Of a stretch of DNA of 64,000 nucleotides, positions 40,809-49,426 are shown in pieces (position 1 is the first letter of the stretch; each line of letters begins with the position of its first letter). The position numbers and the translations under genes were made by a program. Below the pieces are notes generated by a model that saw only the letters and a program-made list of their open reading frames with translations, searched no databases and had not been told where the DNA came from. The stretch spans positions 620,001 through 684,000 of the forward strand of contig CAVTQY010000001.1 of NCBI GenBank assembly GCA_963736975.1, given 5' to 3'. This DNA comes from CAVTQY01 sp963736975. GTDB taxonomy: Bacteria; Pseudomonadota; Alphaproteobacteria; Acetobacterales; Acetobacteraceae.

Positions 40809-43088
40809 TCAGCCCTTCGCCCGCTCGACACTCTTGACGCGCCGCACGCCGCGCAGCCCGGCAATCACCTTCGACAGATGCAAGGTGTCGCGCACCTCCA
40901 CATCCAGCAGGATCTCGATGAAGTCCTGCTGGCGGTTGGCGATCTTCAGGTTGGCAATGGCGCCCTCATGCTTGGCCAGCGCATTGGTCACGTCCGCCAG
41001 CGCCGAGGGCTCGTTCTCCGCGATCACGCTGATCCGCGCGACATGCGTCGCTCCCTTGCCCAGCACTTCCTCGTTCCATCCGACATCGATGAAGCGCTCG
41101 GGGGTGGCAGCAAACCCTTCCAGCGTCTGGCAGTCGCGCGCGTGGATCGTGACTCCCTTCCCTGTCGCAACGATACCAACGATCTCGTCCCCCGGCACCG
41201 GATGGCAGCAGCCGGCGAAATGATAGGCCATCCCCGGTACCAGCCCGGTGATCGGCATGTCGGTCTCGAAGCGCCCGGTTCGCGCGGCGGCACGCGGCGG
41301 CATGGTCGGCACCATCCGCGGCGCGCGGGGCGTCTGGCGCAGTTCGGGATAAGCGGCGTGCACCACATCGCGCGGCCCGATATTGCCGTTCCCTACCGCG
41401 ATGTACAGCTCATCGGGCGACGCCGCCTTCAGCGTCTTCAAGGCCGGTTCCAGCGCCTTTTCCGACCCGTCCACACCCGCCTGTCGGAACGCCTTTGCCA
41501 GTTCCGCCCGACCCGCGTCCAGATGCTCCTGCCGCTGCTGCTGGTGCATGAAGCGGCGGATGCGCGCTCGCGCCTTGCCGGTGACAACGAACCGCTCCCA
41601 TTGCGGCGACGGCGTGCCGCCGCGGGAGGTCATGATCTCCACCTGATCGCCGTTCTGGAGCTGGTAGCGCAGCGGCATCAGCCGCCCGTTCACCTTCGCG
41701 CCGACACAGGTGTCGCCGACCTGGCTGTGCACGGCATACGCAAAATCTACCGGCGTGGCGCCGCGCGGCAGCTCTATCAACTGGCCTTTCGGGGTGAAGC
41801 AGAAGACCTGGTCGCCATAAAGCTCGAGCTTGGTGTTCTCCAGAAACTCCTCGGGGGCGGCCGAATTCTCCAATATCTCCAGCAGGTCCTGCACCCAGCG
41901 GAACTGATGCACCTCCTGCACCGACGTGATATCAGGTAGCTTATACAGCCAGTGCGCCGCCACGCCGGCTTCGGCAATCTCATGCATCTCTCGCGTCCGG
42001 ATCTGCACCTCGATCTTCTGGTTGCGCGGCTCACGTAACGTGACCCCGGTATGCAAACTTTGATAACCATTCGACTTCGGCGTCGAAATGTAGTCCTTGA
42101 AGCGTCCGGCGATCACCGGATAGGCGGAATGAACCGCACCCAGCGCGGCGTAGCAGGCCTCCTTTGTCGGCACCACGATGCGAAACGCCATGATGTCCGA
42201 AAGCTGCTCGAACGCGACATTCCTCTGATGCATCTTCTCCCAAATGGAGAACGGGGACTTCTCTCGCCCCGTCACTTCCTGCACCTCGACCCCGGCTTCC
42301 TCGCAGACACGCCGTAGCTCATGGCGCACCTCCTCGATAACGTCGGCGCCTTGCCCGCGCAGAAAATTCAGCCGTGCCTGGATGGTCGCGTACGCCTCGG
42401 GCTCGAGCTGGGCAAAGGACAGCGTCTGCAACTCGGACTTCACAGCATCCATGCCGATGCGCTCGGCCAGCGGCGCATAGATATCCATCGTCTCGCGCGC
42501 AATCCGCTGCCGCCGCTCGGGCTCGCGCACGAAATGCAGCGTGCGCATGTTGTGCAGCCGGTCCGCGAGCTTCACCAGCAGGACGCGGATGTCCCGGCTC
42601 ATGGCCAGTACCAGCTTGCGGAAATTCTCCGCCTGCTTGGTGCGGTCGGACTGCAGTTCGAGCCGGGTGAGCTTGGTGACGCCGTCCACCAGACCGGCGA
42701 TCTCGCGCCCGAACCTGGTCTCGATCTCCGGCAACTTCACCGGCGTATCTTCGACCACATCATGCAACAGGCCGGTCGCGATACTCGCCGTGTCCAGATG
42801 GTACCCGGCGAGAATATCGGCCACCGCCAGCGGGTGCGTGATGTAGGGGTCGCCGTTGTCCCGCGTTTGCGACCCGTGCGCCTGCTTCGCCACCGTGTAG
42901 GCAGCGTCGATCAATCCGGTCTCGGCCTTCGGGTCATAAGCATGCACCTTCGCCGCAAGCATCAGCTCGATCTCCGGCGGGCTGGCCACGCCCTGCGTGA
43001 CACCTTCCGGCGCATGGGTCTGGAAAGGCACATCAGAGGGCGCAAACAGCGGCGCCGGAAGCGGCGGTCCCGAGGCGCCCTGTCTCAC
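40809..43088 (-). CDS. relA/spoT: Bifunctional (p)ppGpp synthetase/hydrolase
   Basis: A 759-residue RSH protein. Order: HD hydrolase domain (ATGLLHDVVEDTPVKLPEIE, VKLADRLHNMRTL), synthetase domain (VIAGRFKDYISTPKSNGYQS), TGS domain (VFCFTPKGQLIELPRGATPV), and C-terminal ACT domain (RISVIAENEPSALADVTNAL). Both active sites keep their key residues, so it should make and degrade (p)ppGpp, as the single Rsh of most Alphaproteobacteria does. It lies between rpoZ and acpS. Confidence 0.93.
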   Translation of the reverse strand: MRQGASGPPLPAPLFAPSDVPFQTHAPEGVTQGVASPPEIELMLAAKVHAYDPKAETGLIDAAYTVAKQAHGSQTRDNGDPYITHPLAVADILAGYHLDTASIATGLLHDVVEDTPVKLPEIETRFGREIAGLVDGVTKLTRLELQSDRTKQAENFRKLVLAMSRDIRVLLVKLADRLHNMRTLHFVREPERRQRIARETMDIYAPLAERIGMDAVKSELQTLSFAQLEPEAYATIQARLNFLRGQGADVIEEVRHELRRVCEEAGVEVQEVTGREKSPFSIWEKMHQRNVAFEQLSDIMAFRIVVPTKEACYAALGAVHSAYPVIAGRFKDYISTPKSNGYQSLHTGVTLREPRNQKIEVQIRTREMHEIAEAGVAAHWLYKLPDITSVQEVHQFRWVQDLLEILENSAAPEEFLENTKLELYGDQVFCFTPKGQLIELPRGATPVDFAYAVHSQVGDTCVGAKVNGRLMPLRYQLQNGDQVEIMTSRGGTPSPQWERFVVTGKARARIRRFMHQQQRQEHLDAGRAELAKAFRQAGVDGSEKALEPALKTLKAASPDELYIAVGNGNIGPRDVVHAAYPELRQTPRAPRMVPTMPPRAAARTGRFETDMPITGLVPGMAYHFAGCCHPVPGDEIVGIVATGKGVTIHARDCQTLEGFAATPERFIDVGWNEEVLGKGATHVARISVIAENEPSALADVTNALAKHEGAIANLKIANRQQDFIEILLDVEVRDTLHLSKVIAGLRGVRRVKSVERAKG

Positions 43089-43117
43089 CCGGGCAACCTC
43101 GCCGGCCGCTTTGCTGG

Positions 43118-43522
43118 TTACCGACGTCGGCCGGCGAGCTCCGCCTCGATCGCCGCCTCGAGATCCTCCGGCGATATCTCCTCATTCTCCGCCGGCAGGT
43201 TCGCAGCCTCTTCCTCGGCGGTGACGTCTTGCAGGCCGAAGATGTTCTGGTCGGTCGGAATGAGGTCGAGCACCTCCTCGTCCGCGGGCTCGGGCTCGGG
43301 CGTCCGCGAGAGCGACCGCACGAGATCCTGTTCGAGCCTTTGCAGCTCCACAGTCTCCTCGGCGATCTCGCGCAACGCGACAACCGGATTCTTGTCGTTG
43401 TCGCGGTCCACCGTCAGCTCTTCGCCACGGCTCAGCCCCCGGGCGCGCTGCGCTGCGAACAGCACCAGCTCGAACCGGTTCGGCACTTTCTGCACACAAT
43501 CTTCAACGGTCACGCGCGCCAT
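43118..43522 (-). CDS. rpoZ: RNA polymerase omega subunit
   Basis: A 134-residue omega subunit. The ATG at 43522 gives the standard start MARVTVEDCVQKVPNRFELV; an in-frame ATG 90 bases upstream falls in non-conserved sequence. LFAAQRARGLSRGEELTVDR and NPVVALREIAEETV are typical. The acidic tail (about residues 75-134) is longer than in enteric bacteria but normal for Alphaproteobacteria. The relA/spoT gene follows after 29 bases, the usual partner. Confidence 0.92.
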   Translation of the reverse strand: MARVTVEDCVQKVPNRFELVLFAAQRARGLSRGEELTVDRDNDKNPVVALREIAEETVELQRLEQDLVRSLSRTPEPEPADEEVLDLIPTDQNIFGLQDVTAEEEAANLPAENEEISPEDLEAAIEAELAGRRR

Positions 43523-43608
43523 GCGCTCACTCTCCAGCCTGCACTTCGCGGGAAACTCTCGATCTAGGCGCGTGCAGCCGCTTATGCAAGGAACGATGCC
43601 TCCGACGG

Positions 43609-43662
43609 TCACCTCTCCCGCCCCGCGGGAGAGGTCGCCACGCGCAGTGTGGCGGTTGAGGG
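43609..43662. repeat. Double-hairpin palindromic repeat (REP-like), copy 3
   Basis: ACCTCTCCCGC and GCGGGAGAGGT form the first hairpin, GCCACGC/GTGTGGC the second, followed by GGTTGAGGG. It lies between the folK stop and the rpoZ start, both on the minus strand, so it separates folK from the downstream operon. Confidence 0.75.
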
Positions 43663-43675
43663 CCCCCCGCCCCCC

Positions 43676-44167
43676 TCACAGCACTCCCACCCCTCCGGGC
43701 GGCAGCGCCGCGATCAGCTCCCCGACGGTGCGGCCGAACACGGGATGTACCCAGTAAGGAGCCACATCCCGCAGCGGCAGCAGAACGAACGCCCTCTCAT
43801 GCGCGCGTGGATGCGGCAGGATCGGGTCCGGACCGGGCCGAACCAATCCCCCCATCGCGATGATGTCCAGATCCAGACTGCGTGCGGCATTCGGGGCTCC
43901 TCGCCGACGCCCCGCCCGCGACTCTATCGTCCCCAGGGCTGCCAGCAGGGAGGCCGGTTCAGCCGCCCCCTCCAGATGCGCCACGCCATTGATGTAGTCG
44001 GGTTGATCGGAAGCCGGCACAGGTGCCGTCCGATACCATAGCGACAGGCCGCGCAACTGCAGCCCGGGCAGCGCATCCAGCGCCACCGCGGCCGCCCGGC
44101 AGGTTTCCAAGGGGGGTGAGCCGTCCGGACCGGGAAGATTCGCCCCAATCGCGACGAGGATCATCAC
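43676..44167 (-). CDS. folK: 2-amino-4-hydroxy-6-hydroxymethyldihydropteridine pyrophosphokinase
   Basis: A 163-residue HPPK of the folate pathway. The start could be either of two adjacent ATGs. Typical segments: ILVAIGANLPGPDG, the substrate region WYRTAPVPASDQPDYINGVA, the metal-binding AARSLDLDIIAMGG, and LPHPRAHERAFVLLPLRDVA with the conserved HPR...ER...V.PL pattern. It stands upstream of rpoZ with a palindromic repeat in between. Confidence 0.92.
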   Translation of the reverse strand: MMILVAIGANLPGPDGSPPLETCRAAAVALDALPGLQLRGLSLWYRTAPVPASDQPDYINGVAHLEGAAEPASLLAALGTIESRAGRRRGAPNAARSLDLDIIAMGGLVRPGPDPILPHPRAHERAFVLLPLRDVAPYWVHPVFGRTVGELIAALPPGGVGVL

Positions 44168-44283
44168 CCCCGTCCCGCCCGTTGCGTTTCACTTTTACTG
44201 CGGATGGTGGAATCATCGGCGGAACTGCCGCCCCGGACGGACGCCTTTGTTCGGCTCGCGCAGCTTGCGACCAAAAAGTCACA

Positions 44284-44913
44284 ATGAACCATCGAAGGAC
44301 CAAGTCCATGCATTTCTTGCCCACCGAACGGGTAGCCCTCTTTATCGATGGGGCAAATCTCTATTCCGCCTCCCGCAATCTCGGCTTTGATGTCGATTAC
44401 CGTAATCTCCTGGAGTATTTCGGCAGGCAGGCTCATGTGATCCGCGCCTATTACTATTCGGCCGTCCTGGAAACCGAAGACTACTCCCCGCTCAAGCCGC
44501 TTACCGATTGGCTGGCCTATAATGGCTATATGCTGGTGACCAAGCCTGCCAAGGAATTCACCGATTCCGCCGGCCGGCGTCGGATCAAAGGCAATATGGA
44601 TATCGAGGTCGCGGTCGATATGCTCGAACTCGCGCCCCGGCTCGATCACGCCGTCCTGTTCAGTGGCGATTCCGATTTTCGCCGCCTGGTCGAGGCCGTG
44701 CAGCGCAAAGGCGTGCGTGTCTCGGTGGTGTCCTCGATCCGCACCAGCCCGCCCATGGTCGCCGACGAGCTGCGCCGCCAAGCCGACCAGTTCCTCGAAC
44801 TGGCGGAGATCGCGCCGGAATTCACCCGCCGCCAGACCGAGCCGCGCGTCCGCCCCGTTCCCGTGCGCCACACCCCAGCCGACCCGTTCCAAGAGCAAAA
44901 CGACGTCGCGTGA
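44284..44913 (+). CDS. NYN-domain (LabA/DUF88) putative ribonuclease
   Basis: A 209-residue NYN/PIN-like protein. The conserved acidic residues appear in VALFIDGANLYSASRNLGFD, KGNMDIEVAVDMLELAPRLD and HAVLFSGDSDFRRLVEAVQR, which together form the PIN-like metal site. A second ATG 24 bases in (MHFLPTERV) is an alternative start. Relatives include LabA and are thought to be RNA nucleases. Its stop overlaps the start of the uracil-DNA glycosylase by 4 bases (GTGA), so the two are co-expressed. Confidence 0.88.
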   Translation: MNHRRTKSMHFLPTERVALFIDGANLYSASRNLGFDVDYRNLLEYFGRQAHVIRAYYYSAVLETEDYSPLKPLTDWLAYNGYMLVTKPAKEFTDSAGRRRIKGNMDIEVAVDMLELAPRLDHAVLFSGDSDFRRLVEAVQRKGVRVSVVSSIRTSPPMVADELRRQADQFLELAEIAPEFTRRQTEPRVRPVPVRHTPADPFQEQNDVA

Positions 44914-45560
44914 GCGACACGCCACCGCCGGACTGCCCGCTCTGTCCGCGGCTCCTGGCCAACCGAGCGGCCAACCGGGCCGCGAATCCGGCGTGGTTCA
45001 ACGCCCCGGTGCCGAGCTTCGGCCAGCTCCACGCGCCGCTGCTGATTGTCGGCCTCGCGCCAGGTGTGAAGGGTGCCAACCGAACCGGCCGTCCATTCAC
45101 CGGCGACTTCGCCGGGGTGCTGCTGTATGAGACACTTCTGGGGCTCGGCCTCGCGCGCGGCCGCTACCAAGCCGATCCAGGAGACGGGCTGGAACTCGAC
45201 CGCTGCCGGGTAACCAACGCGGTGCGCTGCGTTCCGCCGGGCAACCGGCCGACCCCTGCCGAGATCGCCACCTGCAACCGCTTTCTGGCCGCCGAGATCC
45301 GAGCCATGCCGGACTTGCGCGCGATCCTGGCGCTAGGCATCGTGGCGCATACAGCCGTGCTGCGGGCGCACGGCTTGCCCGCTGCCCGCCTCCGCTTCGC
45401 CCACGGCGCGATCCACTCCCTGCCAAGCGGCGTTTTGCTCGCGGACAGCTTTCACGTGTCGCGCCTCAACACGAATACCGGCAAGCTCACCACAGCAATG
45501 TTCGAAGCCGCAGTACGGCAACTCTTGGACCAAGCGTGCTTGCAATCGACTCTACGGTGA
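44910..45560 (+). CDS. Uracil-DNA glycosylase, family 5 (UDGb type)
   Basis: A 216-residue iron-sulfur glycosylase starting at a GTG. The family 5 motif is GLAPGVKGANRTGRPFTGD, with alanine rather than a polar catalytic residue after GL. Cysteines at about residues 9 and 12 (CPLCPRL), with RCVPPGNRP and IATCNRF further on, supply the 4Fe-4S ligands. A late ADSFHVSRLNTNTGKLT carries the active-site histidine. It removes uracil and related deaminated bases from DNA. Confidence 0.88.
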   Translation: MSDTPPPDCPLCPRLLANRAANRAANPAWFNAPVPSFGQLHAPLLIVGLAPGVKGANRTGRPFTGDFAGVLLYETLLGLGLARGRYQADPGDGLELDRCRVTNAVRCVPPGNRPTPAEIATCNRFLAAEIRAMPDLRAILALGIVAHTAVLRAHGLPAARLRFAHGAIHSLPSGVLLADSFHVSRLNTNTGKLTTAMFEAAVRQLLDQACLQSTLR

Positions 45561-45575
45561 CAGGACCGAACCGCC

Positions 45576-46163
45576 ATGGCCGGGTTTGATCCCCACTCCG
45601 CCCCGGCAGCGGAGAGGCGCCCTTCCGCCGAAGCCCTCTACAGCGTCACGCGCAGCTTCGGCACCATAAACATCGCGGTGATCCTCACCCGCATCGGCCT
45701 GCGCATCGCCGCGGCGCTGGAAATCAGGCTCGCCAACCGCGCCGCCCGTCCGCAACAGCAGCTTCATGCTGCCGCCCGTACCCCGTTGCCGCGTCAACCA
45801 CGCGAACCACGCACCGCCCGCCCCCGGTCCGATGCCAGGAAGACCCCGCCTCCCTTGTCGTCACCCTTCCTACAGCCGAGGCAATCGCCGGCCAGCCCCG
45901 CCGCCGCTCGATCGGCGCCATCCTCGCCACCGACAATGGCACTGTTCGCGGTGTTGCCGCCTCGCATCAATTCCAGCCATCCGTCCCGGCGCATCATTCC
46001 TCCTGGCGGAGCCCGGCAGCATGGTCCAAATCAGCCGCAGCCGGGACGGGCGGACAAGGGTGTCGGGCCTTACCGCTTGCGTTCGGGTTATCTGAACCAC
46101 GCCGTCATGGCTGCCAACAGTTATCAACGCGCTCGCACCAAAACATTCCAGGCATGGTGCTAG
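45576..46163 (+). CDS. Hypothetical protein, probably frameshifted
   Basis: The first 50 or so residues (MAGFDPHSAPAAERRP, then LYSVTRSFGTINIAVILTRI) look like a genuine alphaproteobacterial small protein with an amphipathic helix. From about 45730 the frame turns proline/arginine-rich, while another plus-strand frame becomes protein-like (DPASLVVTLPTAEAIAGQPR, then RRSIGAILATDNGTVRGVAA). A single indel or two in between would join them. No function recognised. It starts 15 bases after the glycosylase. Confidence 0.4.
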   Translation: MAGFDPHSAPAAERRPSAEALYSVTRSFGTINIAVILTRIGLRIAAALEIRLANRAARPQQQLHAAARTPLPRQPREPRTARPRSDARKTPPPLSSPFLQPRQSPASPAAARSAPSSPPTMALFAVLPPRINSSHPSRRIIPPGGARQHGPNQPQPGRADKGVGPYRLRSGYLNHAVMAANSYQRARTKTFQAWC

Positions 46164-46454
46164 TCACCGGGGTGCCCGAAACAGCATGAGCCTCGACCAA
46201 CTCACGCCTTCTTGCAAATCACCGCTGGCAACCTGACACAGCCGCATCGCCGAGAAGGCCGTGTGCGCCTGAGCGTCGGCGCGGACGATGCCAGCCTTTC
46301 GAATCCGTTCGCGCGTCAGGTGAACGTGATCTGGATCACGAGCCGCGTTGACGCACAGATTTAGGGCGCGGGCCGCAGCTTGCGTCAGATGGGCGGGGTG
46401 ACAGCGCAGATAATGCTCCGCCGCGCGGCTGATTTGACAGAATGCTCTGTGCAC
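46164..46454 (-). CDS. Hypothetical 96-residue protein
   Basis: A short frame from a GTG (HRAFCQISRAAEHYLRCHPA, then HLTQAAARALNLCVN) ending in SRLMLFRAPR, divergent from the FAD oxidoreductase. Its composition is balanced and protein-like, unlike its continuation further upstream, which is the antisense of the oxidoreductase. No family is recognised. It could be a small gene or a fragment. Confidence 0.28.
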   Translation of the reverse strand: MHRAFCQISRAAEHYLRCHPAHLTQAAARALNLCVNAARDPDHVHLTRERIRKAGIVRADAQAHTAFSAMRLCQVASGDLQEGVSWSRLMLFRAPR

Positions 46455-46472
46455 GGCCGGTAAAGTTGGCTC

Positions 46473-47898
46473 GTGACCGTCAAAAGCGAGAGTCCGTCCG
46501 TGTCCGATGCTGCAATCCCGCTCACCCTCCAACGCAGCGTCGAGGGAGCTGCCACCAACGGCGGCGAAGGGCCGCTGATCGCGCCGGTGCGCAGCGATCC
46601 GGCGCTGCCGAAGCAGGCCGATGCCGTCGTGATCGGCGGCGGCATCGTCGGTGTGGCGGCGGCGTATTTCCTGGCCAAGAAGGGCATCTCCGTCGCGCTG
46701 CTCGAGAAGGGGCAGATCGCCGGGGAACAGTCGAGCCGGAATTGGGGCTGGTGCCGGCAGCAGAATCGCGATTTGCGCGAGCTGCCGCTGATGAAGGAAG
46801 GCATCGCGCTTTGGGAAACGCTGGGGCACGATTCCGGCCGCGATCTGGGGTTCCGGCGGACGGGCCTCGTGTACGTGACGAAGGATCCGAAGGAACTTGC
46901 CACCTGGGAGAACTGGGTGACGAAGGCGGCGCCCTATCAAATCGGCAGCCGGATGCTGACCGCGGCGCAAGCGCGGGAGATGACGCCGGGCAATGAGCAG
47001 GACTGGATCGGGGGCGTGTTCTCCTCCCGTGACGGGCGGGCGGAGCCGGGTCTGGCGGCGCCGGGTCTGGCGGAAGGAGCGCGCACACTGGGGGCGAGCA
47101 TCCATCAGAACTGCGCGGTGCGCGGCATCGACACGACGGCAGGGCGCGTGTCGGGCGTGGTGACGGAGGCAGGACGGATCGAGACCGGCGCGGTGCTGTG
47201 CGCAGCAGGAGCGTGGGCGTCGATGTTCTGTCGCCGGCATGGGGTCGATCTTCCGCAGGCCGGCGTGCGCTCCACGGTGTTTTCGACGACGCCGGGGCCG
47301 GAGGTGACGCCGGGCGGGCTGGTGACGCCGGACTTCACGCTGACCCGGCGGCTGGATGGCGGGTATATCGTGGCGGCGCTGAATCGTGGCCGGCTGGATA
47401 TCACACCGCAGGGTATCCGCTACGCACGGCAGTTCTGGCCGATGTTCCGGGAGCGGCGGAAGGCTCTGAAGTTCCGGGCGGGGCGGTCGTTCTTCGATGG
47501 GCCGGAGGCGCCGGCAGGCAAATGGTCGTTCGATGCGCCGACCGTGTTCGAGCGGCATCGCATATTCGCGCCCGCGGCCGACCGGAGCATCGTGGCGCCG
47601 GCGCTGCGGGTCCTGGCGGCAGCTTATCCGGTCCTGGCGGAGCTGCGCATGGCTCGGATCTGGGCCGGCTGGATTGAACTCGACACCGGACGGAGTGCCG
47701 GTGATCTCGCCGGTCGCCGCGCTGCCCGGCTTCTTCCTGGCGGCCGGGTTCAGCGGGCACGGGTTCGGCATCGGGCCGGCAGGCGGGCGGCTGGCCGCCG
47801 ATCTGGTCGCCGGGGATCGGCCGATCGTTGATCCGACGCCGTTCCGTCATGCCCGGCTGGTGGATGGAACCGATCTCGGCCGTCCGGGGATGATGTAA
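46473..47898 (+). CDS. FAD-dependent oxidoreductase, DadA/sarcosine-oxidase-like (frameshifted as given)
   Basis: About 474 residues after removal of one base. The GTG start leads to a 50-residue extension, then the FAD motif ADAVVIGGGIVGVAAAYFLA and SSRNWGWCRQQNRDLRELPL. The C-terminal FAD region PGFFLAAGFSGHGFGIGPAG lies in the next frame. At the junction GAAC should be GAC, which gives WIDSTPDGVPVIS, exactly the family reading; the extra A is at 47677/47678. It probably oxidises an amino acid or N-alkyl glycine. An acetyltransferase gene follows 14 bases downstream. Confidence 0.82.
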
Positions 47899-47912
47899 CG
47901 AGCGGCGCGGAT

Positions 47913-48758
47913 ATGCTGAGCAGCGAGGAGCGGGCGCGGCTACGGCCGCTGACGCGCGCCGATCTGGCGGACGCGCAGGCAATCACCGCCTCGTTCGGCT
48001 GGCCGCACCGGGTCGAGGACTGGGAGTTCATGCTCGGGCTCGGGCGTGGCTGGGCGGCGCGGCAGGATGGCTCGCTGGTGGGCACCGGGCTGTGCTGGAC
48101 GTTCGGAGAGACGGCGGGTGCGCTGGGGCTGGTGTGCGTGGCCCGAGCGCAGCAGGGGAAGGGGCTGGGGCGGCTGCTGCTGGGGCGGCTGCTGGACGCG
48201 CTGGCGGAACGGCAGATTGTGGTGTTCGCCACTGAGGCTGCAGTGCAGCTGTACGAAGGATTGGGGTTCCGAGCGTGCGGGCGGGTCCGGCAGCAGCAGG
48301 GGGCGGCGTTTCAGCCAAGGCTGATGCCGCTGCGGCCGGGGCAGCGGATCCGCCCGATCGGGCGCAGCGATCCGGCGACGTTGGCGGCGCTCGACGAGGC
48401 GGCAACGGGTATGGACCGGGGGCCGTTGATCGGCGCCCTGCTGAATGCGGGGACCGGAGTGGTGCTTGACCAGGACGGCACACCAACGGGATTCGCCGTC
48501 CTGCGGCGGTTCGGGATCGGGCAGGTGATTGGACCGGTGGTGGCTCCCGATCCGGCGGGCGCGCAGGCGCTGATCGGCCACTTCCTGGCGGCCAATCCGG
48601 GCCAGTTCATACGGATCGACGTCACCGAGGAATCGGGCTTCGCGCCATGGCTGCGGGATTTGGGCCTGGCGGATGCGGGCGAGGTGGTGCGGATGGTGCG
48701 GGGGGCGGAGACGGACCGGCTGCGCAGCTTCGCGCTGGCGAGCCAGGCGTTCGGATAG
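47913..48758 (+). CDS. GNAT-family N-acetyltransferase
   Basis: A 281-residue protein with two GNAT-like halves. The first has the acetyl-CoA loop in GLVCVARAQQGKGLGRLLLG with the Q/R-x-x-G-x-G/A pattern, and a late QLYEGLGFRACG. The second half (IGQVIGPVVAPDPAGAQALI) is a degenerate GNAT domain without the loop, as in relatives that acetylate amino acids or small amines. It lies between the FAD oxidoreductase and an Lrp regulator, in the amine-catabolism cluster. Confidence 0.82.
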   Translation: MLSSEERARLRPLTRADLADAQAITASFGWPHRVEDWEFMLGLGRGWAARQDGSLVGTGLCWTFGETAGALGLVCVARAQQGKGLGRLLLGRLLDALAERQIVVFATEAAVQLYEGLGFRACGRVRQQQGAAFQPRLMPLRPGQRIRPIGRSDPATLAALDEAATGMDRGPLIGALLNAGTGVVLDQDGTPTGFAVLRRFGIGQVIGPVVAPDPAGAQALIGHFLAANPGQFIRIDVTEESGFAPWLRDLGLADAGEVVRMVRGAETDRLRSFALASQAFG

Positions 48759-48800
48759 CGCCGTATTGCATCCCGGAGTGGCCTATGCTTCGGGATTGGA

Positions 48801-49298
48801 ATGGTAGACAATGCGCCGAAGCTGGACCGTATCGATCTGCGCATTCTGACGCATCTGCAAAAGAATGGCCGCGTAACCAATGTCGAGCTGGCGGACGCAG
48901 TGGGGCTGTCGCCGAGCCCCTGCCTGGTGCGGGTGAAGCGTCTGGAGAAGGCCGGCTACATCCTGGGCTACGGCGCGCAGATACACATGCAGAAGCTGGG
49001 CGACACGCAGATCGTGTTTACCGAGGTGACGCTGTCGGACCATCGCAGCTCAGACTTCGCGCGGTTCGAGGCAGCGGTGCGGAAGGTGGATGAGATCATC
49101 GAGTGCCACCTGGTGAGCGGGGGATACGATTATCTGCTGAAGTTCGTGACCAGGAACGTGCAGCATTATCAGGAGATCATCGAGCGGCTGCTGGAGCTGA
49201 GCATCGGGATCGAAAAGTATTTCAGTTATATTGTGATCAAGTCGATTTTCGCGAAGCAGCATTATCCGCTCGAGAGGTTTTTCAGCCGGAAGGATTGA
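48801..49298 (+). CDS. Lrp/AsnC-family transcriptional regulator
   Basis: A 165-residue regulator. The N-terminal helix-turn-helix is LDRIDLRILTHLQKNGRVTN followed by VELADAVGLSPSPCLVRVKR; the C-terminal RAM effector domain includes VDEIIECHLVSGGYDYLLKF and the subunit interface around YIVIKSIFAKQHYPLERFF. Such regulators respond to an amino acid. Its place just before the aminotransferase gene suggests it controls the gabT cluster. Confidence 0.92.
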   Translation: MVDNAPKLDRIDLRILTHLQKNGRVTNVELADAVGLSPSPCLVRVKRLEKAGYILGYGAQIHMQKLGDTQIVFTEVTLSDHRSSDFARFEAAVRKVDEIIECHLVSGGYDYLLKFVTRNVQHYQEIIERLLELSIGIEKYFSYIVIKSIFAKQHYPLERFFSRKD

Positions 49299-49426
49299 AC
49301 GGGCGGCAGGAAACGCCGCGGGTGGCGGGGCGGTCGGCAGGAATGCCCAGCGGCGTTGCGCATAACGGCAGCCATCTTCGTCCGGGTGCCGGTATGCGGT
49401 GAGCGTCCACGAGGAAGGGATAGCTC

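Noticed and set aside
46164..47771. A 535-codon minus-strand reading frame
   Set aside because: Most of it is the antisense of the FAD oxidoreductase, whose motifs are clear on the plus strand. Only the last 96 codons lie outside and are listed at low confidence.
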